Positions 44,156-53,594 of a stretch of DNA of 64,000 nucleotides are shown here, piece after piece; within the stretch, counting starts at the first letter, position 1, and each line of letters opens with the position of its first letter. Source of the stretch: Spirosoma aerolatum. Lineage in GTDB: Bacteria > Bacteroidota > Bacteroidia > Cytophagales > Spirosomataceae. The position numbers and the translations under genes are program-made. The stretch spans positions 4,349,501-4,413,500 of the forward strand of contig NZ_CP020104.1 in assembly GCF_002056795.1 (NCBI RefSeq), written 5' to 3'. The notes under the pieces were generated by a model. The model made no database searches, was not told the origin of the DNA, and saw only the letters and a list, made by a program, of their open reading frames with translations.

Positions 44156-45004
44156 CTATGGTTGATTCCGATTGAAGGGCACGATAAAATCAACTGTTTT
44201 ATTTTTATCCTCAGCCAGTAGAGTAAATGAATACTCATCAAAGCGAACGACTCGATAAGCAGGCATAGTGAAACCGCGTATATCAGCTTCGACAAAGAGT
44301 TGGCTGCCTTCATTGAATATACGTTTGATCTGAATCGGGGTAGAAATATTTTCCGTCGAATATTCCGACTTTGTAATAGCCATGCCCTTTAAGAGAATAA
44401 TCTGGGTAGTTGACATTAGCAGTTTAGGCTCCCCGATTTTCTTTAAAAAGTCATCCTTGTTAATCGTGTTGTTGGTATAGGCGACACCAGTATAAATTGT
44501 TTCGGCTGCTTTTGAGGCCTGAAAGTAGCCACCATAGTGATTGCCATCGGTTTTCTGATAGGCCATATAAACCAGGTTCGCCCCTTTCATAGCCGCTTCC
44601 ATTTTCAGTTTTTTCATGGCCCGATCTTTCACTTTGTCTACGTTGGAATAGATTGTTCCCCCACGGGCCGAGGAGCTTACTTCGCCCAGCTTGAAGAGTC
44701 CTTTCGTATCCCCTTCTACCTGGGTAATAGTGACCTTTTCGAAATCTTCAACGGATCGGATCGGACTAAGGGCGGTGGCTTCAGAAAACACCTGAACCCG
44801 GCCCGATCGGAACACGATTTTGCTAATCGTGTTTTTGTAAAGGGAATTAGGCAGCGTTTCGTTTGGGTAGGTAAACTGTACAGCATCGGGGGTGACCTCC
44901 TTTACTGTGCAGGCTATTTTTTCGTTATTGGTGTAGATGGTATCAAGTTGAGCAAAACAGTGGCTAGAAAGAAAAAGAACACAGATAAGGAATAGGTAGC
45001 GCAT
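44156..45004 (-). CDS. Exported protein of unknown function
   Basis: A 282-residue protein with signal peptide MRYLFLICVLFLSSHCFAQ and no domain I can name. It has the pattern often seen in Bacteroidota exported proteins that start with TIYTNNEKIACTVKEVTPDAVQFTYPNETL and KNTISKIVFRSGRVQ, followed by KVKDRAMKKLKMEAAMKGANLVYMAYQKTDGN. Chosen start ATG 45004, since the signal peptide begins there; the frame is open to 45208 but upstream residues are not family-like. It is flanked on both sides by copies of a 35-base direct repeat. Confidence 0.7.
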   Translation of the reverse strand: MRYLFLICVLFLSSHCFAQLDTIYTNNEKIACTVKEVTPDAVQFTYPNETLPNSLYKNTISKIVFRSGRVQVFSEATALSPIRSVEDFEKVTITQVEGDTKGLFKLGEVSSSARGGTIYSNVDKVKDRAMKKLKMEAAMKGANLVYMAYQKTDGNHYGGYFQASKAAETIYTGVAYTNNTINKDDFLKKIGEPKLLMSTTQIILLKGMAITKSEYSTENISTPIQIKRIFNEGSQLFVEADIRGFTMPAYRVVRFDEYSFTLLAEDKNKTVDFIVPFNRNQP

Positions 45005-45035
45005 TATATGGAAAGGTTTATGGTGTTGGTAATTT

Positions 45036-45071
45036 AAAAAATCGGCCTTCGTAGCCAGCGCCTTTTCCAGG
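45036..45071. repeat. 35-base direct repeat, copy 2
   Basis: Second copy of the repeat at 44119-44152, 32 bases upstream of the start at 45004. In both copies the minus strand reads in the frame of the gene as ...KALATK(A/D)DF. It could be a shared leader element or the scar of a duplication. Confidence 0.7.
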
Positions 45072-45263
45072 GTGGCTAATGCAAGCAAATCTATGTTAAA
45101 CACAAGCATCACGCAAGCCATTGCCAACGAAAGGCTAGCAAAACACAAACATTTCGTCATACGTATAACCGAGTACAAACCGGGGTGACATAGGCCCATA
45201 GATGTCAACAGCTTTTTGGGGTATATTTTAAATTTATAGCCGATTATCGAAAAGTTTTTGTAA

Positions 45264-45280
45264 TTTTACCCGGCAAATAA
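45264..45280 (+). repeat. Right copy of the 17-base direct repeat, in the guaB leader
   Basis: Exact copy of 40032-40048, ending 20 bases before the guaB ATG. It marks the right limit of the AT-rich accessory stretch. Confidence 0.45.
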
Positions 45281-45300
45281 CACAACCTGCTTATTTGCTC

Positions 45301-46773
45301 ATGAGCTTAGATACCAGTAAGTTTCTTTACGAGGCTCTCACCTACGACGACGTACTGCTCCTGCCCTCCTACTCGGAGGTTCTTCCCCGCGACACCAGCA
45401 CCATTACCCAACTTACCCGCAAGATTCAGCTAAACATTCCGCTTATTTCGGCGGCTATGGATACCGTGACCGAATCGGCACTCGCCATTGCCATGGCGCA
45501 GGAAGGGGGTATTGGTATCATCCACAAAAACATGAGCATCGATGCTCAGGCCGACCAGGTTCGCAAGGTTAAGCGTTCGGAAAGTGGTATGATTATCGAT
45601 CCGATCACGCTTTCGGAAACGGCAACCCTCGGCGATGCGCATAAAATCATGCGTGAATCCAAAATCGGTGGTATTCCGGTCGTCGACGACAATGGCAAAC
45701 TGATCGGGATTTTGACCAATCGCGATCTACGCTTCCAGAACGACCTCTCGAAGCCCGTCACCGATATTATGACCCGCGAAAAGCTCGTTACGGCACGCCA
45801 GGGCCTTACCCTGGAAGAAGCGGAAAGTATTCTGCAACAATACCGCATCGAGAAATTGCCAATCGTCGATGACGACTATAAATTGGTTGGGCTGATTACA
45901 TACAAAGATATTCTCAAGAAAAAGAGCCACCCCAACGCCTGCAAAGACGAACTGGGCCGTTTACGGGTAGGTGCAGCGGTGGGTGTTACTCCAGACCTCA
46001 ACCGCCGAATCGAAGCACTCGTTAAAGCGGGAGTCGATGTTATCAGCGTCGACACGGCCCACGGTCACTCAAAAGGGGTGTTGGATGCTGTGCGGGATAT
46101 TAAACAAAAGTTTCCCAACCTGGAAGTCATTGCCGGTAACGTGGCTACCGGCGAAGGTGCCAAAGCCCTTGCCGATGCCGGAGCCGATGCCGTAAAAGTA
46201 GGTGTTGGTCCGGGCAGTATCTGTACCACCCGTATCATTGCCGGTATTGGTATGCCCCAGCTAACGGCCGTCTACGAATCAGCCAAAGCTTTACAGGGAA
46301 CAGGCGTCCCCGTTATTGCCGATGGTGGTATTCGCTTCTCCGGCGACATCACCAAGGCGCTGGCCGGTGGTGCCAGTACCGTCATGATTGGCTCGCTCCT
46401 GGCCGGAACCGAAGAAGCGCCAGGTGAAGTAGTTCTGTATGAAGGTCGTCGGTTTAAAACCTACCGGGGAATGGGGTCCGTTGAAGCCATGGAAGAAGGC
46501 TCGAAAGACCGCTACTTTCAGGATGCCGAAGATGATATTAAGAAACTGGTTCCAGAAGGTATCGTAGGGCGCGTACCGTTCAAAGGTAAAGTGTCCGAGA
46601 TCGTTTACCAGATGGTAGGTGGGCTGAAAGCTGGTATGGGTTATTGTGGTGCCGCCGATATTCCTGCTTTACAACAGGCAAAATTCGTGAAAATTACGTC
46701 AGCCGGTGTTCGCGAAAGCCACCCCCATGATATTCAGATTCAGAAAGAAGCGCCGAATTACTCGTCCCGATAA
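45301..46773 (+). CDS. guaB: Inosine-5'-monophosphate dehydrogenase
   Basis: A 490-residue IMP dehydrogenase, the NAD-dependent step from IMP to XMP in GTP synthesis. The TIM-barrel start ([27 protein letters not shown]), two CBS domains (about 98-215, [19 protein letters not shown] and onward), active-site loop [11 protein letters not shown] with the catalytic Cys, flap, and the C-terminal YCGAADI region are all present. I chose ATG 45301 over the TTG six bases upstream. A short palindrome then follows, convergent with the peptidase gene. Confidence 0.97.
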   Translation: MSLDTSKFLYEALTYDDVLLLPSYSEVLPRDTSTITQLTRKIQLNIPLISAAMDTVTESALAIAMAQEGGIGIIHKNMSIDAQADQVRKVKRSESGMIIDPITLSETATLGDAHKIMRESKIGGIPVVDDNGKLIGILTNRDLRFQNDLSKPVTDIMTREKLVTARQGLTLEEAESILQQYRIEKLPIVDDDYKLVGLITYKDILKKKSHPNACKDELGRLRVGAAVGVTPDLNRRIEALVKAGVDVISVDTAHGHSKGVLDAVRDIKQKFPNLEVIAGNVATGEGAKALADAGADAVKVGVGPGSICTTRIIAGIGMPQLTAVYESAKALQGTGVPVIADGGIRFSGDITKALAGGASTVMIGSLLAGTEEAPGEVVLYEGRRFKTYRGMGSVEAMEEGSKDRYFQDAEDDIKKLVPEGIVGRVPFKGKVSEIVYQMVGGLKAGMGYCGAADIPALQQAKFVKITSAGVRESHPHDIQIQKEAPNYSSR

Positions 46774-46779
46774 AGTACG

Positions 46780-46813
46780 GATTGGCTGGAAAGTCCCAGC
46801 TTTCCAGCCAATC
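46780..46813. terminator. Perfect 14-bp palindrome between guaB and the M36 peptidase gene
   Basis: GATTGGCTGGAAAG (46780-46793), loop TCCCAG, CTTTCCAGCCAATC (46800-46813). It lies six bases after the guaB stop and covers the start of the opposite stop codon. Likely bidirectional terminator. Confidence 0.75.
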
Positions 46814-49800
46814 AATTTGTAATACTCACTTTTCCAGTGCCCTGCACGTTCAGTTTTCCAGTTCCAAAAAACTGAACTCCTTTTGCCAGTCCCGTATAAG
46901 CGTTCGGAATCGTTACCGTGTGTGTATCCATAATCTGAACCGAGCGCGTGCCATCTGGAATGCAGTTACAATTCCAGGTTGACGCCACATTCCAGTTTCC
47001 CGATTGTACAGAGTTGTAGGGCGGAGGCACCACCACCGTTACTGTAGCATTCTGGCTTTTATCACTTACGCATATTTTCGTTCCGGTTGTCCGTTCACAG
47101 CGGGCATAATATTGTGTGGTTACGGTTGGCGAGATCGGCATAGTCACCGCAAGGTCATCCGCTACCTGATACCACCGTACCATTGTTCCTTCGCCAGTGC
47201 AGCCGCTTGCAACCAGTGAAACAGAATTGCCCATCGTAAGGGTTGTGCTGGATACAATTGGTGAGGCCGTTGTCAGTACCGTAAACGTCGTAGCAACCCG
47301 ACAGGCCGAATAGTCGGGCCTGGCAACATAAAACGTTGTCGTACCTGGCGTGGCCGTATTTGGAATACCTGACCCAGCCACTCCTACTGGATTGAACAGG
47401 GTATCAGTTGCAATGGGCGCCCCCCCCGTCGATGCGGTAAACCAATTCGGCGGACCAGCAACAAAGACAGGACTACTCGCCTGTAAGGTGAATGGCCCCG
47501 TTACACCCCCAAAATAAGTAGCGGCCACGAGTACATAGGTGGTATCTTTTGTGAGGGTATGCGTCAGTTGAGATAAATAAGCCGGGCCACTATCGTCGTC
47601 GCCATGAAGGAAATTGGTAGCTGGACTAGCCGGATTAAACGGTGCTTTATAGAGCGACAAATAAGTGTCATTGAATCCATCACTTAAACCTGCGTCCGAG
47701 ATGCCGACCGTTAACGGACCACTAACCGGAGCCGTAAAGGTAAACGATTGATAATACACCGTATAGCCTGCTATATAGGTGGTAGCATCATCGCCCGATG
47801 CCCGAACATAGGTTGGTGAACTGGTAGATAAGGCTCCCTTTACAGTATTCAGAATCAGTCTGGCAACAACAAGGCCTTCACCCGTTGGCACTGCCGCATT
47901 CTGGCATACCGAATATGAACGGACCGTTGGTGTACTAACAGGGTTCACCACTACGCTAACAGACTGAGGCAATGTACCGACTACGCAGCCACTTGGGTTA
48001 AGCAGAAAGCTATATTGAACATTGATGGATTGGTTCGTTGTATTGATCAGGGTTTCGTTAATCACTGCCGAGCTGGCGCTGGCTGTAGCATTGCTAATAC
48101 CTGTTACGGCTGGCCGCGTCCAGCTAAAACTCACGCCAGTCGTACTTGATGTGGCAGTGTAAGTAAATGAGGTTCCTGAACAAACCGTAAGTAATGTTGG
48201 CGAACTAAGCGTATTGCCCCCAAAAGGCGTATAATCCTCTATCACTGTTCGGTCATTTGACGAAGCTCCTGTGGACGCATTCGCTCCTAAACCCCTGCGT
48301 GCAAATGCCCGCCCGATGGCACACCGATACCGGCCGCCAAATAAAAGTTGATCCGCCTGCAAAATCGCGTCTCTTGATTGCACAAAACTTGGGCTGCAAG
48401 GCTGTAATCGTAATCCTTCATTGACTAGTTTCAGGGCCGCAATATTGCCCCGCATTGCCGTTACACTGGTTGGCGTATCGTATATATACGGTGTGATCTG
48501 GTTATCCTGCAAAATAATTTCCCAGGTCATATCCCATAACATAGTCGCCCAGATTGAGCCCACACCGTGCGGAATTGAGAAACCAGTATCGCCCACCTTA
48601 GCATAGGTCACAGCCCCATTTACATTCGCCATATCGTAGGAATACGGATAATTTCTGATCCCTCCTCCAGTTGTCGGCTCTCCAATTGCATAGGTGCCAA
48701 TACCCCGTGGTATATTGGCGCTGGTTACAGTTGCACTTAACGAAGACCAGTTCGTAGTAAGCATAAGTGCCAGATAATCACTCCAGCCTTCGCCCCCCTG
48801 CTCGGCGTTCTGCAAACAGGACGAGTTACCGGGGCCGCCCGTTAATCGAGTCGACCAGCCATGAGCATATTCATGCGCGATGATGCCGTTATCAAAGTCG
48901 CCATCAGCCTGGTACGTAGTCGGAATAGTCCAGAGGTACATCTGCATACGACCATTCGTCCCATCGGGAGGTGGATAAAAATTAGCGTTGTTAGTGCCTC
49001 CTCCATCCTGTGCATCAGCATAGACAAAATCATTTCCCAACCCTCCTCGCCCACGGTTATTGTTCTGGAAATTTCCACTGGGTTCATCAAAACCAAATTT
49101 CCATAACACGTCGTGAAGCAGGTTGTTCCAGTAAAATAGATTGGTGATGGCGGCATTCTGGTTACTGGCGGCCGTGTTCAATCCTAGCGTGTAGGGATAA
49201 TTAAATTCTTTCGTTGCCGAAGTCGGACTGTACCCAATACTATCAATATCTGTTGTGTCTTCCTGCGCCCAGACGTTATTTCCGCGCGTTGTCAGGTAGT
49301 TCGTCGTTCCGTCATTATGCCACCCATTAGTCGTGCTGGGGCCAGTCCCGGAAGGCACAAAACGCGTATAAGGATTTACAGAAACGGTACGGGAACCATG
49401 ATTCGGACTTTCGATTGGATAATCAAAAACGGTATAACTATTCGCCACAAAGTTTATCTTGTCCTGGCCAAAATAGCGGACCTGTTCTCGATTAGTCGTG
49501 CGTACTGATGAATGAGTTGCCTGATGGGCCAAGCCGAAATTACAGTGTATAACGTCGTCCGTTTTCTGAACAATATCGCCCGAGGCCGCATCTACGTGAA
49601 TATTCCAGCCCTTTTGAGCATCTTTGGTCAGAAAGCGCACATTCCAGGTAAGCGCCAGTTTGTCAATCTGTTTTTGTCCTTTCTGATCTACTTCGACCGG
49701 CAACCAGTAGAGTTTGACATTAACTTTTTCATCCGAAAGGGCTGGTATCGAGAAAACACTCTGCGTAAGCGTTCCATCGGTCAGTTTCGTAGTAATTAAT

Positions 49801-50249
49801 TCCCGGATGGCAGTCAAACTGACCTGCGTCAGTCCCACGTTGGCAACCGCTTTCTGTAAGGCAGCCAGCGGAGTTATCAATCCTTTCAGCGACCCTTTTT
49901 TGGATACAAAGTCGACACGGGGGATAAAATTATGCGTAAGGTAAGTGACCTGGCTATCGACCAGTACCACATTCATAAGCCGGTTGTAGATCTCAACCGA
50001 CTGGTAGGCCTGATTAAAATAAACATGATACCAGCCCGTAGTAGGCGATTGATACGCACTCGATACAATCGATCCAGTAACATCGGTTGCTGTCAGTTTG
50101 TACGTTCCGGCATTGGTAACGATATACCGTTTTGCGGTTTCAAGTTCAGTTTGTGCATAGGTTTTCGAAGCGCCGAACAAAAAAAGTACGGCCATAAGAA
50201 CCCAGATTTGGGAGAACCTACCGACAGATATATAGACTTGTTGCATCAT
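46812..50249 (-). CDS. Secreted M36 family (fungalysin-type) zinc metallopeptidase
   Basis: A 1145-residue extracellular peptidase. In order: signal peptide (about 1-32), FTP propeptide (about 35-230, with VYWLPVEVDQKGQ-like inhibitor part), the M36 catalytic domain (about 260-640) with the zinc motif HEYAHGWSTRLTGG and the third ligand Glu in GGEGWSDYLAL, and a C-terminal half of beta-sandwich/PKD-like modules, including a bacterial pre-peptidase-like segment near 860-960. There is no evident T9SS-type signal, though the final NVASTWNCNCIPDGTRSVQIMDTHTVTI segment resembles a G8-like or secreted-adhesin repeat. It likely digests proteins outside the cell. It is a single gene; a TATCTTTG -7-like box (50272-50279) lies 22 bases upstream. 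Confidence 0.92.
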   Translation of the reverse strand: MMQQVYISVGRFSQIWVLMAVLFLFGASKTYAQTELETAKRYIVTNAGTYKLTATDVTGSIVSSAYQSPTTGWYHVYFNQAYQSVEIYNRLMNVVLVDSQVTYLTHNFIPRVDFVSKKGSLKGLITPLAALQKAVANVGLTQVSLTAIRELITTKLTDGTLTQSVFSIPALSDEKVNVKLYWLPVEVDQKGQKQIDKLALTWNVRFLTKDAQKGWNIHVDAASGDIVQKTDDVIHCNFGLAHQATHSSVRTTNREQVRYFGQDKINFVANSYTVFDYPIESPNHGSRTVSVNPYTRFVPSGTGPSTTNGWHNDGTTNYLTTRGNNVWAQEDTTDIDSIGYSPTSATKEFNYPYTLGLNTAASNQNAAITNLFYWNNLLHDVLWKFGFDEPSGNFQNNNRGRGGLGNDFVYADAQDGGGTNNANFYPPPDGTNGRMQMYLWTIPTTYQADGDFDNGIIAHEYAHGWSTRLTGGPGNSSCLQNAEQGGEGWSDYLALMLTTNWSSLSATVTSANIPRGIGTYAIGEPTTGGGIRNYPYSYDMANVNGAVTYAKVGDTGFSIPHGVGSIWATMLWDMTWEIILQDNQITPYIYDTPTSVTAMRGNIAALKLVNEGLRLQPCSPSFVQSRDAILQADQLLFGGRYRCAIGRAFARRGLGANASTGASSNDRTVIEDYTPFGGNTLSSPTLLTVCSGTSFTYTATSSTTGVSFSWTRPAVTGISNATASASSAVINETLINTTNQSINVQYSFLLNPSGCVVGTLPQSVSVVVNPVSTPTVRSYSVCQNAAVPTGEGLVVARLILNTVKGALSTSSPTYVRASGDDATTYIAGYTVYYQSFTFTAPVSGPLTVGISDAGLSDGFNDTYLSLYKAPFNPASPATNFLHGDDDSGPAYLSQLTHTLTKDTTYVLVAATYFGGVTGPFTLQASSPVFVAGPPNWFTASTGGAPIATDTLFNPVGVAGSGIPNTATPGTTTFYVARPDYSACRVATTFTVLTTASPIVSSTTLTMGNSVSLVASGCTGEGTMVRWYQVADDLAVTMPISPTVTTQYYARCERTTGTKICVSDKSQNATVTVVVPPPYNSVQSGNWNVASTWNCNCIPDGTRSVQIMDTHTVTIPNAYTGLAKGVQFFGTGKLNVQGTGKVSITN

Positions 50250-50316
50250 TGATCTAAACGATGCTTCTGGTCAAAGATAGTACCAAATTTATACTTTTTT
50301 CGGAAGGCTCGCCTGA

Positions 50317-51048
50317 TCAGAGATAGTGGACCGTGCTGATGGTGCCATGCGTAGTCAGATTGACTTCGCGGATGCCTACCCGGTAGTTATCGACGGCAAA
50401 TCCGGGTGTATCCTGTTTCATCTGGTAAAACGTCGATGGCGACAACAGTACCAGCAAATTACCTCGCTGAATTACTTTTTCGACATGATAATGTCCACAA
50501 ATCACGGTCACATGGCAAGGGAGTCTCTGCACCAATTCGAGGAATTCATCGCTTTGCCGAAAAGGATACTTGGCATCCATAAAGAGGACATCGGCTGGCA
50601 ATGGAGGATGGTGCATCATGATCACAACATTATTGTCGCGCAAGGCTATCAGATAATCCGTTAGCCAAGTCCATTGAGCGTCGGACAAAACGCCTTTCGA
50701 TGAGTCCAGAAACAGCACCGGGCGACCTTCAAGCGGCAACGCATAATACAGCTCGTTATCGAATAAGTCGTGCTTTTTATGAAACACTTCCGCAATGAGC
50801 GTAGCATCGTCATGATTACCTGGAATGATGTAATACGGAATAATCAGTTTCTCCAGTTGCTTTTTAACCCATTCATAAATCTCTCTATCGCCTTCCGTAT
50901 TGCAGATGTCGCCACCAACCACCACACAATTCGGCTTTAGCTCATCCAGAAAAGCCAGCGCATTCAAAAAATTCGTACGGACATCGACACCCTGAGGCTT
51001 TTCGCCTTCGGCATCGAGATGTATGTCAGTAATAAACGCAATTCGCAT
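50317..51048 (-). CDS. Cytoplasmic metallophosphoesterase (CpdA-like)
   Basis: A 243-residue calcineurin-like phosphoesterase with all ligands: TDIHLD (near 7-12), GGDICN, PGNHDD, MMHHPPLP and CGHYHVEK. The layout resembles class III cyclic nucleotide phosphodiesterases (CpdA) and related enzymes; whether it acts on cAMP is not known. I chose ATG 51048 (MRIAFITDIHLD). It follows mazG on the same strand, 69 bases after it. Confidence 0.88.
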   Translation of the reverse strand: MRIAFITDIHLDAEGEKPQGVDVRTNFLNALAFLDELKPNCVVVGGDICNTEGDREIYEWVKKQLEKLIIPYYIIPGNHDDATLIAEVFHKKHDLFDNELYYALPLEGRPVLFLDSSKGVLSDAQWTWLTDYLIALRDNNVVIMMHHPPLPADVLFMDAKYPFRQSDEFLELVQRLPCHVTVICGHYHVEKVIQRGNLLVLLSPSTFYQMKQDTPGFAVDNYRVGIREVNLTTHGTISTVHYL

Positions 51049-51117
51049 AATCAGTGTGTGATCTGTGGTCTGGCACGTATGGGCTAGCAATGTACGCTAT
51101 ATCTCTTACATCCTGTA

Positions 51118-51927
51118 TCATCCACGCACTTTTGCTTCGTTCCAGTACACATCCATTTCGGCCAGGGTCATGTCGCTAAGTTTTTTGCCATTCGCCCGAG
51201 CCTGCTCTTCGAGGTATTGAAAACGCCTGATAAATTTTTTATTCGTTCGTTCCAGCGCGGTTTCCGGATTGATGTCAATAAACCGGGCATAATTGACCAG
51301 CGAAAACAGCAAATCCCCAAACTCGCCTTCGGCTCGCTGCGGGTCGATGGTCTCATTGGCTTCTGCATTGAATTCGGCTTTAAACTCCTGCATTTCCTCC
51401 TCCACCTTTTCCCATACCTGCTGTTTTTCATCCCAGTCAAACCCAGCCCCCCGCGCTTTTTCCTGAATACGCATGGCTTTGACCAGCGCGGGCAATGATC
51501 CAGGCACTCCACCCAGCACCGACTTGTTGCCCTCCTTCAACTTCAGTTGCTCCCAGTTGGCTTTTACCTGTTCTTCCGTTTCGGCCACTACGTTGCCGTA
51601 TATATGCGGATGGCGGCTGATCAGTTTTTCACACACGTTATTCAACACATCGGCCATGTCGAAAGCACCCGACTCTGATGCGATTTTAGCGTAAAAAACT
51701 AGATGTAACTGAATATCCCCCAACTCTTTACGGATTTCAGGAAGATCGTTTTCCAGAATGGCATCGGACAGTTCGTAGGTTTCTTCGATGGTCAGATGGC
51801 GCAGACTCTCCAGCGTTTGTTTGCGATCCCAGGGGCACTGTTCACGCAACTCGTCCATGATAGTCAGCAATCGGTCGAATGCCATCAGTTGTTCCTGACG
51901 GCGAGGGGGTAATTGATCAAAAGTCAT
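51118..51927 (-). CDS. mazG: Nucleoside triphosphate pyrophosphohydrolase
   Basis: A 269-residue MazG that hydrolyses NTPs and dNTPs to monophosphates, and lowers (p)ppGpp in some bacteria. It shows CPWD (31-34), the metal site EETYE (48-52) with KELGD (67-71), and a second MazG-like half with ANWEQLK and GEFGDLLFSLVNYARF. I chose ATG 51927 (MTFDQLPP); the upstream extension runs through a non-coding leader. Divergent from the DUF1361 gene. Confidence 0.93.
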   Translation of the reverse strand: MTFDQLPPRRQEQLMAFDRLLTIMDELREQCPWDRKQTLESLRHLTIEETYELSDAILENDLPEIRKELGDIQLHLVFYAKIASESGAFDMADVLNNVCEKLISRHPHIYGNVVAETEEQVKANWEQLKLKEGNKSVLGGVPGSLPALVKAMRIQEKARGAGFDWDEKQQVWEKVEEEMQEFKAEFNAEANETIDPQRAEGEFGDLLFSLVNYARFIDINPETALERTNKKFIRRFQYLEEQARANGKKLSDMTLAEMDVYWNEAKVRG

Positions 51928-52089
51928 CTGGTAAAAATACGGGAAAAGGAGAAAGCAGCAAAGCCGGATGGATCGAACGGACACCCAGCCGACCTTATAC
52001 CCGCTTCTTCCCTTCCTATTATTTTTTATCAAATGACTTGACTCGCAATCGAATAAACACTTTACTTTGCAAAACAAAGTACTTTAAAC

Positions 52090-52788
52090 ATGCAAACATT
52101 CTATTCTCCTTCGTATCGCTCTGGCTTTTGGGAGCACCGGGATGCCCGGACAGGCAAAGGGTTACGTATTTTAGCCTTGCTAAGCGCCACTGGGCTAAGT
52201 CTGGTCGTCGCACGCGGGCTATTGACCGGAAACTGGTGGTTCTTTATATGCCTCACCTGGAATCTGGCTTTAGCCTGGTTTCCGCTTGGCACCATACTTA
52301 CCCTTCGTGATCTGCGAACGGCTGGCTTTCGAAGTCCATGGCTGCTGCTTAGTGGTCTGATGCTCTGGCTGGCTTTTCTGCCCAACGCACCTTACATCAT
52401 TACCGATTTATTTCATCTCAAGTATATTGATCATCCGTTGCTCTGGTTCGATACGATGTCCATTTTCATATTCGCCCTAACTGGTTTACTCACAGGCCTT
52501 TATTCGACATTACTTGCCCACAGAATGCTCAGGCCGCTGGTTGGCTATGGGTATACCTGGGCGGCTATCACGACCAGCCAGATACTGTCGGGGTTTGGGA
52601 TTTACCTGGGTCGGTTTGGCCGCTGGAATAGTTGGGATGTTCTGGCACGCCCAACCTCCCTGACCAGGGCCATCGCTCATGCCTATCATGATCATTTAAG
52701 CGTACAACTCACCCTGGCTTATGGCTTCGTTCTGGTAGCTCTCTACATCGCTTTCTACTGGTATGCAGCCCATGACGACCAGTCTTAG
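52090..52788 (+). CDS. DUF1361 family membrane protein
   Basis: A 232-residue protein with about six membrane helices. The DUF1361 signature is seen in FLPNAPYIITDLFHLKYIDHPLLWFDT and in GFGIYLGRFGRWNSWDVL. The function of the family is unknown. It is transcribed away from mazG; a MITE-like element follows the stop. Confidence 0.83.
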   Translation: MQTFYSPSYRSGFWEHRDARTGKGLRILALLSATGLSLVVARGLLTGNWWFFICLTWNLALAWFPLGTILTLRDLRTAGFRSPWLLLSGLMLWLAFLPNAPYIITDLFHLKYIDHPLLWFDTMSIFIFALTGLLTGLYSTLLAHRMLRPLVGYGYTWAAITTSQILSGFGIYLGRFGRWNSWDVLARPTSLTRAIAHAYHDHLSVQLTLAYGFVLVALYIAFYWYAAHDDQS

Positions 52789-52823
52789 CTCCAGTTCGGG
52801 TGTTTATTTACCCCTCATCATAC

Positions 52824-52945
52824 CTGTTGCAAAAGTAAGTCGGTGGTTCAAAGCGACGACTTTTAGCCACCAACTCTGATACTATTGAGGCCGAAAACTA
52901 ACGCCTAAGCCATCAGCGATCCGTCAATCTGGACTTTTGCAACAG
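52824..52945. mobile_element. MITE-like element with 13-base terminal inverted repeats
   Basis: CTGTTGCAAAAGT (52824-52836) is perfectly inverted at 52933-52945. The 122-base element has no coding sequence and lies between two co-directional genes. The end sequence is like those of IS5-type elements (inference). No target-site duplication is evident. Confidence 0.45.
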
Positions 52946-52983
52946 TCCTGCAAGTATATAACAGCTTTTTACAAGCACCCTAC

Positions 52984-53562
52984 ATGAAATTTCTTATTGC
53001 TCCAATAGGTATTGCTGGTTTGGTCTACTACTTTGCTTTCAGACCGAACCCGGCGGTTTATCAATCCCAGATCGTGCTGAACGATCCGGTCCAATCTGTT
53101 CAGGACTCAATGCGTGTACTACGTCGAGTGTGTGAAGCGATCAATCCAACCATATTTTTAAGTTGCTATGTCCGCCAGGATAGTATTTTTCATTTCAAGG
53201 TTGATAAAGCTACTACGCTTCGCTCTCACTACAACATAGGCAAAATCGACACGGTATCCCTACTCAATCCAGGGTTTGTTAATCTGCCGAAAGCCAAGGT
53301 TGCTCGGTTGCTAAGCGTGATAAAATTCTTGAATCGCAATCGGATCGGGGGTATTGTTCATGATACATCAACGGAGTCCTGGTGGTATCCTTACCAATTA
53401 GCTAACCTTAATGATATTCAGGGAACACGGTACTTGTTTCTTGTGGAATCGGCGGAAGACACCTTAAAACCTGCTTTTACGTATTACTACAACATAGTCG
53501 ATCGTAGAAGTAAACTCATTTTGACAAGCTCTAACGATGTCCGCCCTCGAAAATCGAGGTAG
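52984..53562 (+). CDS. Hypothetical protein with N-terminal membrane helix
   Basis: A 192-residue protein of unknown family. It starts with a hydrophobic helix (MKFLIAPIGIAGLVYYFAF), then a soluble periplasmic part with mixed strand-helix pattern (QDSIFHFKVDKATTLRSHYNIGKIDTVSLLN). Codon use looks like the backbone. A diacylglycerol kinase gene follows 32 bases downstream on the same strand. Confidence 0.6.
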   Translation: MKFLIAPIGIAGLVYYFAFRPNPAVYQSQIVLNDPVQSVQDSMRVLRRVCEAINPTIFLSCYVRQDSIFHFKVDKATTLRSHYNIGKIDTVSLLNPGFVNLPKAKVARLLSVIKFLNRNRIGGIVHDTSTESWWYPYQLANLNDIQGTRYLFLVESAEDTLKPAFTYYYNIVDRRSKLILTSSNDVRPRKSR

Positions 53563-53594
53563 ACTATTCCAGGCTACAATGCTATGTTTGCGGT

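Noticed and set aside
44119..45071. Integron cassette (attC sites) as an explanation for the 35-base repeats
   Set aside because: The repeats are not palindromic and lack the attC core sites; no integrase is near.
45213..45268. Bacteroidota promoter for guaB (TTTTTG and TATATTTT or TAATTTTA)
   Set aside because: The spacing between candidate -33 and -7 boxes is wrong in every pairing tried.
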